Source: Megaleporinus macrocephalus
Taxonomy: Eukaryota > Chordata > Actinopteri > Characiformes > Anostomidae
Assembly: GCA_021613375.1 (NCBI GenBank)
Contig: CM038708.1
Location: 25,501,518-25,565,517 of the forward strand
Length of the DNA stretch: 64,000 bases
Direction: 5' to 3'
Part shown: one piece after another, positions 25,801 through 40,016 of the stretch
Numbering within the stretch: the first letter of the stretch is position 1
Layout of the letters: the number at the start of each line of letters is the position of its first letter
Notes under the pieces: generated by a model
Database searches by the model: none
Told to the model about the DNA's origin: nothing
The model's input: the letters and a program-made list of their open reading frames with translations, nothing else
Translations under genes and position numbers: made by a program

Positions 25801-28800
25801 TTGTATTTGTGCTTTTTTTCCCCAAATAAACAAACACTGTGCACTAAATAAAATTTCTGTGTGTTCTCTGTAGAGGATGTGTTCACATATCTTCACTTTG
25901 AAAATCAATAAAACATGTAATTTAACTAAACTCTTGGATATAACTGTATATGCAATGTGTGACACAGAGAAGCCTGGTGGAGAAGAAGGCAGCCCAAAAG
26001 CAGAAGATCTGGTTTGAATACCACTGACTTCGTATACCTGGTTATGCTCTTGTGAAAGGCAGGCACCAGACCCCCAACTACCCTTAGCGGCACGACACTG
26101 TGCTCCCAAATCGGCAAAATAACAGGTTTCTTCTGTATAACCAATAATATACATACCATCAAATTAACATGTACTTAAAATAGATAAAGGACGAAATTAC
26201 AATTCTAGCCAAAAAAATATGGATGCATCGGAAATGGTTATATAGGGTCACATCTTTTGCACCCTAAAGCAAAATCATGAGATCACATAATGAGTTGTCT
26301 GGATTTCTACCTCTAATAGTAACATAGCACAGGCACTCCCAGTAAAACTGATGAGCGAATGGTCTGTGCCTGTGAGTCATTTAGTCTTGTGATCCAATAA
26401 TTAGCCATAAAAGTTCATCTTAATCAGCAAATAGTATCTACCAGTGCAGGCAAGTCACGGCACAGCAGCAATGATGGGATGCTGAAATATTTCTTTGCTG
26501 ATGTAGGCATGTTTTACACATGGAAGACATTTGGATCTGAAGCGGTCTGCTAGAGGCTTGCCTTTATGTAGGATTAAAGCCTCCTTATTGTTTACTATGG
26601 GGAACATATGAGCAGACCAGCTGGTCCTGACCTGACCAAGCATATGGGTGGAAGGAGGATTCGTCTCAGATTTTGACTTAAATAGCTTTCTCAACATTCC
26701 AGAAATCCTCCAACGAGTGGAAATAATTGAATAAAATGAAAAGCAAATAGTTTTCTTAATGGACAACATTTGATGTCTGAGGTTAGTTTGGAATGGTGGT
26801 CTATCTTCTATTTTTCTGAATGCTTTGAAAGCATTTCAAAATTCTTCATCTTGTTCCAGGCTAGTGACCGGAATAGCTAACCACCAAAGGGTGTATTCTA
26901 TCAGCACTGCTCCAAAGATGGCACCTTTCAATTTCCCTTTTTTACTTGTTTTTGATAAGCAGGTTTTTAGAGATGCAGTATAAATGAGAAGAGGAGATAA
27001 TTAGGCGGAAGCTCTAAGGAACCAAAGGTAACTTCACATTTGTATGAGTTTCAAACTCAGTATGTTTGACATTACCTTACTGTGACTGACTTCTTTACCA
27101 TAATGCACTTTGACTTCACGTCAACTTTATTCCAGTGCCAGCTGCCAGAAGACTTGGTTGCACATAAGCCACACACACCTGACATCTGGCACTGGGCATC
27201 AACTTCTGCAGTGAACTTCTGCCTCACAGCTGAACAACTGCTTTGCTGTTTCTCGTTTACTCAGTCCACTGGGGATGGACTAGTGGTGGTTAATGCTGTA
27301 ATGTAATGTAATATTGCCATTATTGAAGACATTTTCACGATACAACACATATCACAGTTTTTCTTATGGTTATGGTAAGTACCGGTAGTCCCACGCATAC
27401 TAGGGTTGGGCGATAAGGCAAAAACATACTAACACATTCTTACGATACACAAAACATATGATGAAATTCTGACACACTAGAACCGACATTAAAGGGGTCA
27501 GCAGCCCTCTCACATATACACGATCACAAAAGCACAAGCAATAGTGAGACTGTAGTGTCGAGTCCCATCAATACAGCATGAGGGGATGAAGAAGGAGCAC
27601 TGTACCTACATCACTTTGAAGGTGCTGCTTCCGGTTAGACAGCTTAAGCTGTCGCTCTTGGCAAGCGACTATTATCATCACCGCTGTCACCCACTTGTGA
27701 CAAGAATCCACATTTAACAGCAAATAAAAGTAGTGATATAAACAGAAGAAAGACAAAACGTAATAACTCCACCTCTGGAGATGTTCATGGTAAGAACAAA
27801 AAGCAATGTTTCTTCTAGACCAGTGAATAAACAGCTGTTAAAGCTTAAAAAACATTAAGGCTGTGCGTTCTCTACAATAGCAGTGGACTCCACATTTTCT
27901 GATGATATGCTGCCCCCTGTTGTTTGGAGTATGAATCTCCAAACAAATAGGTTGTGTCATCTTACATATTGCTCCTTTAAACCGTTACTGACCTGTCATG
28001 CAAAAAAATAGAGTAAACTCAGGTACGTGAATGTAGCCGCTGCACCATTTCTATTGGAAGGAGACGATTCAAACAAGCTGGGGAAGCAAATCGTCCCTTG
28101 TTACCAACTGGCTGAAGGAGTGCTGTGTGGTTCTACACATGAATTTATCAGAAAGCGTGCTTCGATTCACATCCCTTACTGCACCTTTAAGATAAGAGTC
28201 TAAAAGTAGGTTAGCATGCTGATACTACTCGAACACTCTACTATCCCACAGGAAGAGGCACACTGACAGTAAGATCTTATCACACTTGTGAGTGTGCCAT
28301 TTCAGGATAGATTTGTTACAGGATCAGATTCCATCTTCATTGCCATGAAATTTCCAGCCTTTGTTATATATGTATATATCAGCCAGATGCTGATACTCAT
28401 CAATACCTTTATGCCTACATGAAATGTATGACCGGCTGATTCAGGGAGGAACCTTTATTATAGACTATATTTTTCTGAAACTTCAGCATGAATGGGCATA
28501 GATGTCAATGCTCTGACTTCAGGACGCAGAACAATGCATTTACCTTGTCCACTTCCGGTCAAGTTATGCAAAGCTAGGATGGACAGCACACCTGTCTAAA
28601 CCTTGTGGCCCAGTTTCTATGCATTAATATTTCACCAGGCAGGGGCCAGTGTCTGTTAGCATGTCTATTATTTAGCAGGAATGTGGCACTTATGTAGGAA
28701 AGGATGGGAATGAGCACAAGCAGAGCAAACACACTTTATCAGGAGGTATGTTTATAAGCTTCCACTAGCTTGTTTAAATTTGGACCATTCCTTTGACATC

Positions 28801-29100
28801 ACACTTGTTTATGTGAAGGGATTTATAAAGGCAAAGTCAGCAGTAGCGATGTTTAGGTCTGGTTACGAAGGACAAGCAAACCACTGGCTCCAAGGAATTT
28901 ACTAATAACTTCAGGAATGTCCTCGGTTCTTACTTACATTGTGCTCTCACACAATAACAACCACCTGATTCCACACATGACCATCATTCGCTCGTAATTT
29001 AATATACAGTGCAGATAAGTGTGCGTTGTGTTCAGGAATAATGGTGGAGGGAAATGCTGGACGAGTGTTTTTTATCATTGTGTTTTTCTTATTATGCCTT
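22840..29100. other. Gene-free AT-rich interval
   Basis: I see no exon that matches a known family on either strand. Open frames are below about 125 codons and lack recognisable domains. A GGGTTGGGCGAT-type repeat start lies near 27402. This could be intron of a longer gal3st4 transcript from the CpG-rich segment at 30.7 kb, or plain intergenic DNA. Confidence 0.5.
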
Positions 29101-29105
29101 TAATC

Positions 29106-29108
<3 letters not shown>

Positions 29109-29170
<62 letters not shown>
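29109..29170. repeat. (AT)n microsatellite
   Basis: About 30 consecutive AT units. No gene overlaps it. Confidence 0.95.
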
Positions 29171-29172
<2 letters not shown>

Positions 29173-29439
29173 GACCTCTGTTCTGATTGGCTGATCAGTA
29201 TTGTGGTTTATTAAAAAATCAGTGCTAGCTGAAACAGTCCTTACTACTTCAGCTTGAATGCTGTGGTTTTTGTGACATCACAACTCAAAACAGACTGATT
29301 TAGCATTTTAGTTTCTACATATGATGACTGGGGATGAACGTACCTAAGGAAAGGATCGCACACTAGGGATTGCACGACCAGATTTTTTAAGGTCGACGGT
29401 TATATGATGAGAGTTAACTGAGCTCATGAATAAAACCAC

Positions 29440-29850
29440 AGAAGAACAAGCAACTTTAAAAAATTATAAAGATTACTAGGTCAGTAGGGCATGATGTGCC
29501 CTTTCTAACGAGCCCTGGATTGCATTGCTAACCTTTGAGAAACCAGAAATACAAATCACAGATTGGCAGGACATAGGACCAAGCGTCCTGGGTAAGACCT
29601 GAGAGTCCGAGAAGTTTAGAGTGCCATAATATAGCAAAAACAAAAGAAACCAACTTTAAACTTTTCAGGATTGTAGGCTGTTAAACCCCCTTAACAACAA
29701 CGACTATGGAACCAGACAACGATGTTCAATATCTGATGTCTGAGGCACTGCAGATGGCTGGATAATTATTAGAACAAAGCCGAACTTCACTGGTCAGTAG
29801 ACCATTAACATGCCCTTTTTAACAAGCCCTGGCATTGCCAGCCAGAGATA
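29440..29850. repeat. Imperfect direct repeat pair
   Basis: The segment near 29460-29535 (GGTCAGTAG, then TGCCCTTTCTAACGAGCCCTGG) is echoed near 29790-29845 (GGTCAGTAG, then TGCCCTTTTTAACAAGCCCTGG). They are roughly 315 bp apart and probably belong to one repeat. Confidence 0.55.
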
Positions 29851-30714
29851 CGGACCCTGAAATCACCAGACTCCTCACCTGCTGTCTTCTCTGAGGTGTC
29901 CATGTTATTAATGTTGTAATCATGTGATCAGTGACTAGTCAACATCAAACTCAAAGCATCATCGTTGAACAAGTAGAGAGGACAAAGTGGGCAAAATCTG
30001 TTTTATCCAGAATACAGACCCTTCAAATGTGTACGCTGTAGGTCTTCAGGGAAAGTCTCTTCATATGAGTTACTGGGCTACCTATGGGAAACAGAGTCAG
30101 CCTACTTCTCTGAAACTTGAGAATGTCTCACTGCTGTGCGTTTGCAGGAACGTGTGGAAAATGTGAGAACACACAAACACTTCTAGATAGCAGCCTGTCT
30201 GAGCCGGTACATACTGACTGACCACTAACCTGCTCGTTACTCCGAAATAGGATCAACTCGGCAGGCTTATCCTCGCTAATCGACCCGAATGAATAATCGG
30301 TTTAATTCCCAGGAGGGTCGGACACGGCACGGAAGGACCTGTTGACCTGTTGATCAAGTTGCTTACATACGAAACGAGCGTGGACGAGCAAAGCAACACG
30401 AACTAGACAACATAATTATAACCTGAAACAAAGCATGGAGATCAGGCAGATCCGAGCACCGCTGTCTGTCTGTGGACTTCACTGTAAAAAAAGGTCAGCA
30501 GCTCACTGTGATGACCCGTGCTGGCCAAAGCAGGTCACTCCTCCACCCACAGTCCAGTGTGAACATGTTCGGTCTCCGAATATCGATTAAAAATAGAGGA
30601 CCGCCGCAAAATAACGGAGCGACAGAACCGCCCCAAAACACTCGCCCCCAATCTGAACTACTTCTAAAAACTACAAAACAACTACTGCCAGGGTCGTTCT
30701 CGGAGGGTCGCGTA

Positions 30715-31150
30715 CTCACCGTGTTAGTCAAAGTGATGTTTTAGCGACGTGTGAGCGAACACTGGGCGAGTTTGCGGTCAGCGGATGAAGCCAGTCAGCT
30801 CTGGCGAACTCTTCTCCCTCATACTTCTCCGTTACGATCCCGCCCGGCCGCCGCGGAGGAAGCCCGCTTTTAACCCCGATGCTGCGTTGAGAAAGACGGG
30901 TAGGGTTCAAACACGCCCCGGTGAGTGTCCGCTCGCTGGTCAGCACGCCCAGTCCGCTCTGCTGCTCCCGTCTCGGGGCGTTTGTTTATGAAGTAGTTGA
31001 AATCTGCCTGGGACTGTGAGTCCTGCCCCCATCCCCCACTACTGCACCCCCGTCTGGCACAGCATGGGTCTGTGAGCGCGCACGCGTGTGCACGCTGCCC
31101 ATCGGCCACAGCACAGTGAGGTCTTCAATTAGTTCTTTTGGAAAACAAAC
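30715..31150. promoter_or_regulatory. CpG-rich segment with donor-like splice sites on both strands
   Basis: CpG density is high compared with the surrounding DNA. On the minus strand AACACG/GTGAGTACG near 30720 is a good donor; on the plus strand CCCCG/GTGAGTGTCC lies near 30918. It may be a first exon of a minus-strand transcript (perhaps an alternative gal3st4 start), a bidirectional promoter, or an unrecognised non-coding gene. No coding exon can be assigned. Confidence 0.35.
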
Positions 31151-31289
31151 CGGACAGCTGGGCACTGCCTCGCGCACGGTCCATTAAACAGTCCGGCATG
31201 GGAAAGGATTGTTAAACTGAATACAGAAAACTGTGGTTTAAACTGTATTAAACTACGCAAACAGTTGCGCTATTATAGGTGGGTCGAAA

Positions 31290-31560
31290 GGGGAGTTCCA
31301 CCAATGTAGCTAAAATTCTGAACTGTAAAGCGCCTTTCAGAGTGGTTTGGAGTCACAGACCAGGGTTTCTGTACAGTGGTGGTGATATGAACTAGGAATA
31401 ATAATGTCTACAACACCAACATAGCCATTTTGTTTACTGTCCAAAACCACCAGACATGCTCAAGCCTTCTGATCTTTTATATGTAAGTTCATGATGGTAC
31501 AATAGACATGAAGCTGAAAAAGAGACTATTTTGCTTTAAAACACCCACCCACATTTACAC
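31290..31560 (+). repeat. Interspersed repeat, 'CAGTGGTGGTGATATGAAC' family
   Basis: It starts near GAGTTCCACCAATG and contains ACAGTGGTGGTGATATGAAC, then 'ttttgtttactgtcc' and 'aaccaccag'. These words recur at 32230-32320 in the same order. Confidence 0.55.
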
Positions 31561-32149
31561 ATACCCCTCCGCCATGCATGGATTTAAATAAACTGCATAC
31601 TGAAAAAGAAAAAGCAAGAAATACAATGGTATGTATTTTAAATATGTGATATATTTCAAATATATATTTAAATATAAATATTGTTAAACACTAAAGTACA
31701 TTCAGCAAAAATACATTTTTATTTGTCTTGACATATTTATTTTACATATGGGATGAATGCATCAGGCGACAGCTGTAAGAGAGTTCACTGTAAAGAGTTC
31801 TTTAGGTTAAGTTTCTGTACAACAGAACATTTTAACATTTTGTAATTATGTTGAAAAATCACTGCCTTTTCCTTTTAACAGATTCCATTCTAGGGTTAGG
31901 GTCTAAAATAGTTAGGTCTTCATGTTTTTGTGCCATGTGCCCAGCTACAATTGACCAGTTGCAAAAAATTAGTGATATACAAGTCTTGGACAACCACAGC
32001 TGTTTCTAAGCACCTCCTCCAAGTAAAAAAAAAAAAAAACCCATCACAGCCTGCTGTTTATTCGTAACAAGTTGGGGCAAGTGGGCAAGTTTCTGAATGA
32101 AGTTTATGAATAATTTACTCACGTCTTATTAAAGTAGAATGTCACTGAT

Positions 32150-32640
32150 TTTTCAAAGCTAACTATTTATAGTGGTTTATTTGAAATGTACTGCTCTAGA
32201 AAAAAAAAACTACCTACTTTATCTCTTTACAGTGGTGGTGATCAGAACCAGGGGCCACAACATCTACAAAAGACATGTAACTATTTTATTTACTGTTCAA
32301 ACCACCAGTGAACCTAGATGTGAACATTTGAGTTTTAATAGGTTGTTGAAAATGACAAAAATACCTTTGGGAACTACTTCTGTCTTTCGTCCATCAGGAA
32401 AGGATTTTAAAAATCATGATTTGGCCCAGCACTTACAGCAGAGCAACAGTGTTTTATGCATCATGCGTCATATCCATAACCATTTCATGCAATACAGCAT
32501 TTGGTACAGCATTTAGATGCGGTAATGCTTTGGATGTCTGGTTCCCCTCATCACCATGCTGAGAAATCCAGTTGGTGAAGGTAATTTAATTTAGTGGAAA
32601 TTCTGAAAAATTGGTGGAGTTTCACTTTAAAGATGACAGA
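32150..32640 (+). repeat. Interspersed repeat, same family
   Basis: ACAGTGGTGGTGATCAGAACC at 32230 is followed by TTTATTTACTGTTCAAACC and ACCAGTG. The right end near 32595-32630 reads, inverted, AAACTCCACCAATTTTTCAG, like the start of the other copies. That suggests terminal inverted repeats. Confidence 0.55.
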
Positions 32641-35600
32641 GGCCTTTTTGAGATATGTGTGGTATGCAAATACATAAGGATGTATTGTGTTCCAGCTTGT
32701 AAAATAGATAAGTGTTAAATCTGCACTGCAGTGAACATCACATGTTTTTCAATCCAGTAACTATGTCTGGCTCCCAAAGGACTCGTCACCGAGTGGAGAC
32801 TGATTAAGTATTTGCAAAACTGTTTCCCTTTGGACAGATTAAAACGGGTGCACAGAAGCGTGTACACACAGACATGCAGCTAGACAATCAACTGAATGCA
32901 ACTGACAAAATCCTGCGAGTGGAGCATCCAAGACTGATATAAACACGCTTTCCTGTTTTGTGCTTCGTTGGAGGGGCTCAGTCCTGATCCTGGAGATATA
33001 ACACCCTGCAGAGTTTAGCTCCGGCCCTAATCTATCACCCATGATCTGAATAATAGAGACATTCAGAGACGTGCGGTCTGAAGGTTTTACTCTGTTAGTA
33101 CAAGTGATACAGAAGCTTTCAGGTGGAAAGTCTGATAGATACAGTAACTAAAGGAAGTAGGACCCTAATCCCAGCTAGCTCATGGTAATGTGGTAATGTC
33201 AGGGTTCATACACTTTTCAAACAGTGGACTTCCTTGACTGTTCCATGACATTAGATAATGCCAACACCCAGCAAAGTGTTGGGAAAATGTTGTTTATACG
33301 GGTACACCGTGATATTTTTATACCATAAAAAATAGTGCTATGTTTATTAATATATTTTAGATACAGAGAATTTTCTTTTGTGCACTTACTTACACTCATA
33401 GTGTACATAACATTTGTTTAATCCCTACAGCATGAGCAACCTCAGAAAAGCACAAGTTCATTCACTTAAATCTCATCTAATATCGCAAAACTGTGATATG
33501 AGAAAACAAGAGAGAGTGTTCGGAAAGAAAACATCTACATTATTTAAATAGTAAAACATCAGAAGCACTCAAGATTAGTAAGTTTAAATGGAATTGAAGT
33601 GTGATGGAGTGAGTAAAATTAAAATTGAGCATCTATGGAGACTGTAACAAAGTTTAACACTCAAACAGCAGAGAACAGATGTCTTTTTACTTTACATTAA
33701 CGTTCCACAGATTCAGAGCCTTGTCACAGCTTGTCGTTTCTTAATGTAGCTGCAGCACTCCACTTTTGTTTATCCAGTCAATATACATCTGCGGTGCAGA
33801 ACGTAAACTGTGGCTTACAATAAGAAGCTAGTCATGCGGAACTGAGAGGCAGGAGTGGTTCCTTCTGGTTAATCGAGGTGTTAGTAAATCAACTAGTCTG
33901 TGTACAGCTATTTTAGTCTGAGGGTGTTTGTTACAATCTAGACTTTTTAGTGTTTCAAATGTGTTTACATAACAAACTGTGTGGAGGGAAGGCCACAACT
34001 GTTCCAGCACTCATTAGTTTCTAGAACTTGTCCAGGCCTGGAAAACTAAGTTTCTACATTACATGCCTTTTCCATGATAATCATAACCGTACAAACTCTA
34101 AATCTTAGATATTCATCTTCTACATTGTATTTTTCTCGTTTCAAGTTACTTGTGACACGATTTCAGACACATATTACACCAATAATACTAGCCAAGCTAG
34201 TATTGAAGTTAGTGTTGACAGAATAGATCTTTATTTAACCAAATTATTTACATGACTTTTCTTCTTTCCATCCTAGAAACAAAAATTAAACAAAAAAAGT
34301 AACAAAATCTTATTGCATAATGATTTCCGATTCCTGTTGACTTAATTATAAAAGACAAGTCTGGAGTTCAGCCAAAGCAAGTCTTGATCAGCCCCAACCC
34401 CCCCTCAAAAAAAAAGAGATACGCAGAGAAAATCATGCCAAACTTACCACAGGCCTCACAGAGACACCCCAGAGTACTGGGATAGGAATAGAGGAATAGA
34501 TGGTAGTACAAGTGGCCAAAATAAATCATCACAAAGTACATAGTTATGTGAGAATCAATGAAATATGCGTTACTCTCCCTTTAAAACCTACATTTTTTAA
34601 TTCATTGCCTATTTAGCCCTCTTCAACAGTTGGAGTAGCTCTGTGCTCTCTTGTCTGTTGTTTTTAGTCCACTGCCGGGCAGTTAACCCATCCTCCATCT
34701 GTTTTGGTCACATACAATATTCCAGTAGAACAAACGGGCTATTCATCGCCGAGCTTCACTCTGTCTGCTAACTCTGAATAATGAAACTTGAGGGGACTCC
34801 GGAGAATCACGAGTTCCAGCTGACTCTTCAGAGCCGCACGTAGTGAGATTAGAAAGATCAGGGAAGGTTTTAGGTGTGTTTTTGATTTAGATACTTCCAA
34901 ATAAGGGAACATTATTAGGCACCTCTGCCACATGATCTGTAGTGGCCATCAACAAAGCTAAACTAAATAAGGGGAAAGCCCACTTGTTGTATCAAGCATG
35001 TGCACTTATATTGCAATACATTTTTGAATATTAAACTAATTTTAAAAAACAGATTTCTCACAGGAAATCTGAGACTCATGCAGTGAACAAGTTTTTTAAG
35101 CCATTATAGATGTTTTAGTTTAAGATATTTGTTTGTGAAGACTTTTTTATGAACATATCAACCTGAAAACATTTCTTCAAAAAGTGATCTTGGAAAGAAA
35201 TTCTGTGTAAAATGTAAATATTACACAGAAGCCAAGTATCGTTATTTTATGGTATAAATTTAAAGCAAGGACTTTGTGCTAGCCAGTTCATCTGCTTGAC
35301 AATCTTGTTTTAAAAATGACTAAAGTGAAGTTTTACAAAAACATTTTCCAAGATTTGCCCCCAGGTTCATTTAATGTGTTTGTCAAAAAGTTTCATTACA
35401 CTTTCTAAGCATGGCTCACTAAAGTTTAGCCTGACAATGCCTCAAAAACGTACACTTGGTAGGCCGACATCAAATTTACACAGGAGTTATGAAATCATCA
35501 TCAGTAGTTAAAAACAATGGAAGATCACAATCTTTGGAGTTTAGCCTTAAGCTATAAAAAGTGCTTTGTTGGTACCTAAAACACCTAAAAAATTCAAACA

Positions 35601-36574
35601 TTAAAACATAAATGCCTAAAAAACCTAAACATGTTACTTTATGTGGTAACAAGCAAGTGAACTATTGTAGTTCGATTGAATAATTTTTTAAATTTAACTA
35701 TTTTTAATCATGAATAAAACCAGTTCAACTGCATATTACCACATGAAGTAATTGTTTAGGTTGTATACGTATACATTTTAATTTTGGTCTCTGTAACACC
35801 TGTAAAAATGGAAGATTATCATGTTTCCCATTCCTGTTCTGTCCATTTAACAAAACCTAAAGCCCCAGAAAACCTAATTCTGTGTTTTCTTTCTAATTAG
35901 ATTGATCTTGTTTCTCTGGGCCACAAAGTACAATATACATGTACCAAGTATGTCTTATAAAAAACATCCCAAACTCAAATAATTGTCAGCTGTATTGTCA
36001 GATGCTCTGATTTCTATGTAAATTGGGCGGTCCTAATCCTAATCTTGAGTAAGGATTTTGTAAGCATTTACTCAGAGGCAAGTACAGAAGTTTCTTACTT
36101 ATGTAGCAGTACTAGTCATTTATTAAAAAACTACTAGTAAAAGTTAAAGTATCATTAACATTTTATACTCAATTAGAAAAATCAGTTCTAATTCATTCTT
36201 TAAACATAATATCTGTTTATTATATACTAGGACTACACAACCATGAAACACACATAATTGTTTATACTAGAACTACACACATCTGCTACAAATCTCCACT
36301 CGTCTAGAGTACCAAACACCATTACATGTTTTATGTTGTGATTTTTTTTTCACAAGAATTTCAGAGGGACTTTGTCAGAATCTCCACAAAGGAAAAAAAG
36401 TCATTTTATTTTAAGAGCAATTGTAAACTAAGAAACAAAATATAGCCACCAACCTAAAATAAAATCATATTTATCAGAAACTGTAACAGACTTCAGTGCC
36501 ACATTTACAAAATATCTTATTCTCCAGGATGTGTTGGTTGACGGAGTCAGATCAGACCATTCTTTCGTTAAGGT

Positions 36575-36680
36575 AGTGCTTAAGAGTCGATTCCAAGATA
36601 ATCGATTCTTCGACTCCAACACGTAGGAGTCGACTCTTGGCTAATGACTAATACGTGCAAAAATGCTCCGATTCGATTCT
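36575..36680. repeat. GAGTCGACTC-type repeat
   Basis: GAGTCGATTCC, ATCGATTCTTCGACTCC and GGAGTCGACTCTTGG occur within 65 bp. This is the same motif set as at 20463-20520. Confidence 0.45.
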
Positions 36681-37089
36681 TCAACATGTTTTTCGTCGTA
36701 ACTTGCATTTGTACGAAGGCGATTGTATGTAGGGCGAGGCTGGCCGGACACAAACCTGTTTTCTGTACGTCCTGCGGGGCAACCGTCCATTTTTTCAGGA
36801 TTTGGGTCACAATACAGGTCAATCCTACTTAATGTAAGGTGGAACTGAAAACTACGCTGGCGAATACGAAGTGGAACCTTCTGCCTCGTACAAAGTAGAT
36901 TTTTCTAAACATTTTTTTGAAAGAATTCTGAATTTAATTACAACTCCGGGTTTCCCTTTATCGCTCTCATTAGCCTACAAGTAAAATTAACCTTTTTGCA
37001 TGGTTTAATAATGAGGTCACAGAAATTCTCAAGTGAAGTACAGATAACTGAATCAGATACCTACAGAAAGTACTTGTACTCCGTTATCT

Positions 37090-37400
37090 GCCACCATTGC
37101 CACCAGCCACTAGGGCGGTGGACGTATGGACCAGCTCCCAGAAAGAGAAAAGGCGTGTTTGACTTTACACGGCGCCGCGCAGCCCGTTCGCCGTCTGGCT
37201 CGGTGAGGTTAATGCCGGTTAATTTCTTTGTTCGACTTGAATCCGAGCCAACGGCGCTTTACGATAACATACGACGTTAACAGCTCGCGAGTGCGAGGCG
37301 CTGCTGGCTTCACACACAGTCGCTACAGTTGCTCTTCACTAACTGCGCGAGCCGACAGAGCTTAATCCTCATTGGTCAGAAGCTCCGCGGACACCTCTGA
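37090..37400. promoter_or_regulatory. CpG-rich segment of unknown role
   Basis: This is a local rise in GC and CpG with a CTCG/GTGAGG donor-like site on the plus strand near 37200. No known coding exon adjoins it. It may be a promoter or a repeat-derived GC-rich piece. Confidence 0.25.
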
Positions 37401-39699
37401 CGTTTGCCTCTTTTCATTGTAAAATATATAAAAAATATATATATCTTCTCTAAAGCTCTTTAAAGACCTCATATTTGCACTAATACTATTATATCTATCA
37501 TAGCATGACTATCATAGCATGACAATTCATTTACATGCGATACTCAACATGTTTCTTTTTCATAATTAGTATTTCAGATCATGAAGAGACTCTAGTGCCG
37601 TAGATTTTATACTCTGTTCTTCTAAAGTGTTATGAACTGCTCTTATGATTTGGAACTGTCTTTAAAAACACTACTACACTATTTGGATCTATTTTTCTTT
37701 CTTCTCTTTCTACTTTTTTTTTCTTTCTACAATTTTTCTATTGCGTCTTCATTATCAGCTGTAAAGAGCGCAAACACCGCGAGACCCGCCGTTGTTCACG
37801 TAGGCTGCAGATGGCGACTGTACGAGTAGAGGCTCTTTTTTATTTTTCTCCCCCAACCGCATCCGGCTGCTCTCGCTAACCACCAAGGCCAGGCGCAGCT
37901 GTACCTCGAACATTGTTGCAGCTCGTGCAGCTGACAGAGAAAGCTCCGAAAGTCTGAAAGCATAAATAGTTTCAGCACGCATCATGTTAAGTCAGCGCTG
38001 TGCAGGACTGCATTAAATCAACCGCAAGCCCTAATTAATGGAATGTGAAACGCTGAACACCCGGCTCGTCCAATCATATCAGGCCTTGTGATTTGTATAA
38101 GCCAATCATATCAGACCTGGGGGAGGGACTCTGAAGGCTAAAAGTTTACTAATATACACATCAGACTTTATTCAACATCTATATTATACAGAGGGAAAAA
38201 GTAAGTCATTAAAGAGTAAATATATGCAACTGCGATATGGATTTGGTAAATTATGGTCTGTATTTCTGGGTTTTCAGGCAAAGAAAACAGCTGACAAGTC
38301 AACTGGTTAAATTTCATAGTCTTCATAGTAACTTAATGTAAAGAGCAACACAGATAGAAATAACCTTACTGATGTAATGTGTATATGTAATATCAGTGTA
38401 GGTGAATGAAACGATTTTTTCACCCAAACTGTTTTGGAGCCTTCCTATTGGTCCATTCATCATGAGACTTTCACACAATGTAAACAGCAGATGCTCCTTT
38501 CAAATATGCAGAAAAATAAAAATTGACAAAAACAGATACATATTTTTTGGACAGCGAATACATATGTATATGCCTTATATTGTTGTTTACAGTCGATTTT
38601 TACCAGTTAAAAATTTATAATCAATTGCTCTCTCTTTGTAAAAATAGAGCATCATTATTACTAAGTACAGGAACAGGGAGAGAGAAAGAGGCTAAAGTAG
38701 ACAGACAGGTGTGAAGAGGCAGATTTGGTAGGGGTTACTGATCAAGAAAGAAGCGATGGAGAGTTATTTGTTTATACTAAATTTGACTGAAATGAATTGA
38801 GAAAATAAGAATACCTGAATGGCAAAATCACACTCTGATTGCACAAACTGAGACCGAACTGACCTATAATCTGTAGATGTGAAAATCTGCAGCTAATCTA
38901 AGACGGAAAATAGCATTGCTTGACTTCAGTCCCTATGCTGGCTCTGTAACTGTTAAAAGTGGATGGGAAAACTGGTGGCCACCTAGATCAAAATAGCCAC
39001 ACTTTAAAGTTCATGATGAAAAGATATTTTGGGGCCATTACAAACAATTCTAGTGACACACCTGGTAGAGATAATGTGGTTTCAAATAAATAAATAAATG
39101 TTTTGATATGATAACAACCACTCTTGAAGTCTGGGTCTGTTTCTGAAATAATGATATACTGGTAAGCATGTGTATAAATCTCATGTTAAAAGTGCTAAAT
39201 AGGCCTATATATCATATTACATAGGGGCCTCCTCCTAAATACCTCTCCAGTTCTACACATTCTTGTTTCATTTGTGCTTATGCTGGCACATTTTCAGTTG
39301 CACTCAGACATCCCTCAGGCCTGTGAAGCATCTGGGGGAAAATATTTGAATATAAATGGTAGTTCAGCTTTAACTTATTCTGACCCTTTTTATTGCTTTA
39401 ATTATGTATCAAATATAAATGCCATTTACCTCATTCACATTCACTGTAAAATAGCTGATGCACATTTGCAGTAAAACAAGTGTACTATACAATTTTAACT
39501 AAAAAAATAAAATTAACTTTATAATTAGTATTTTATTGTATTTGTATATTAATGTTTTGAATGGGTTTATAGCTGTGGGTGTATGTAAAATAAACTGCAG
39601 TGAAATGTTCAAAATAATTTGTATTGGCCAAAATTTCTTCTTACTTTAAATGTTGCGATGTAAAGATTAAGGTGAAACAGTGTGTTGTAGAGAAAAATA

Positions 39700-39960
39700 C
39701 AGACTCAGACATCTTTACAGTGGTGCTGATATGAACAATGGGTAGTATGTCTCCAAAATAAATACAGCTATTTTATTTTGGTAAAAGTGCCTTCTGAGAT
39801 TTTACATGTAATTAGTCTCTAGGTAACATGTTGCTATACAACACCCTGCATGCACCTCTCTGCAGGGCATGTGTTTTAAAAATATGTTTTAGGCCGAATA
39901 CTTTCATTAACCTACTATAAAACATTGTATAGTTGCAAGAAAATGTAAGTGCTTACTTAA
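39700..39960 (+). repeat. Interspersed repeat, 'CAGTGGTGNTGATATGAAC' family
   Basis: ACAGTGGTGCTGATATGAAC is followed by 'cagctattttatttt' and 'caacaccctgc'. The later part is shared with the copy near 61380. Confidence 0.5.
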
Positions 39961-40016
39961 GAATTAACTGGATTTCTGTGTTGATGACTAATATTATGTG
40001 GTCTGTTTATTATCTA

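Larger units (their letters stand above)
31200..40000. other. Gene-free interval with repeat copies
   Basis: No exon could be recognised. It contains repeat fragments at 31290-31560, 32150-32640 and 39700-39960 sharing 'ACAGTGGTGGTGATATGAAC'-like sequence, GAGTCGACTC-type repeat sequence near 36575-36640, and a CpG-rich stretch at about 37100-37400. The remainder is AT-rich. Confidence 0.5.

Noticed and set aside
26455..26769. Minus-strand frame of 104 codons as a retrotransposon or gene piece
   Set aside because: No reverse transcriptase, RNase H or other motif is visible, and composition equals the background.
22840..30700. Hidden lamtor4 or gpc2 gene, expected from human synteny
   Set aside because: Scanning both strands, I found no roadblock-fold LAMTOR4 sequence and no Cys-rich glypican exons.
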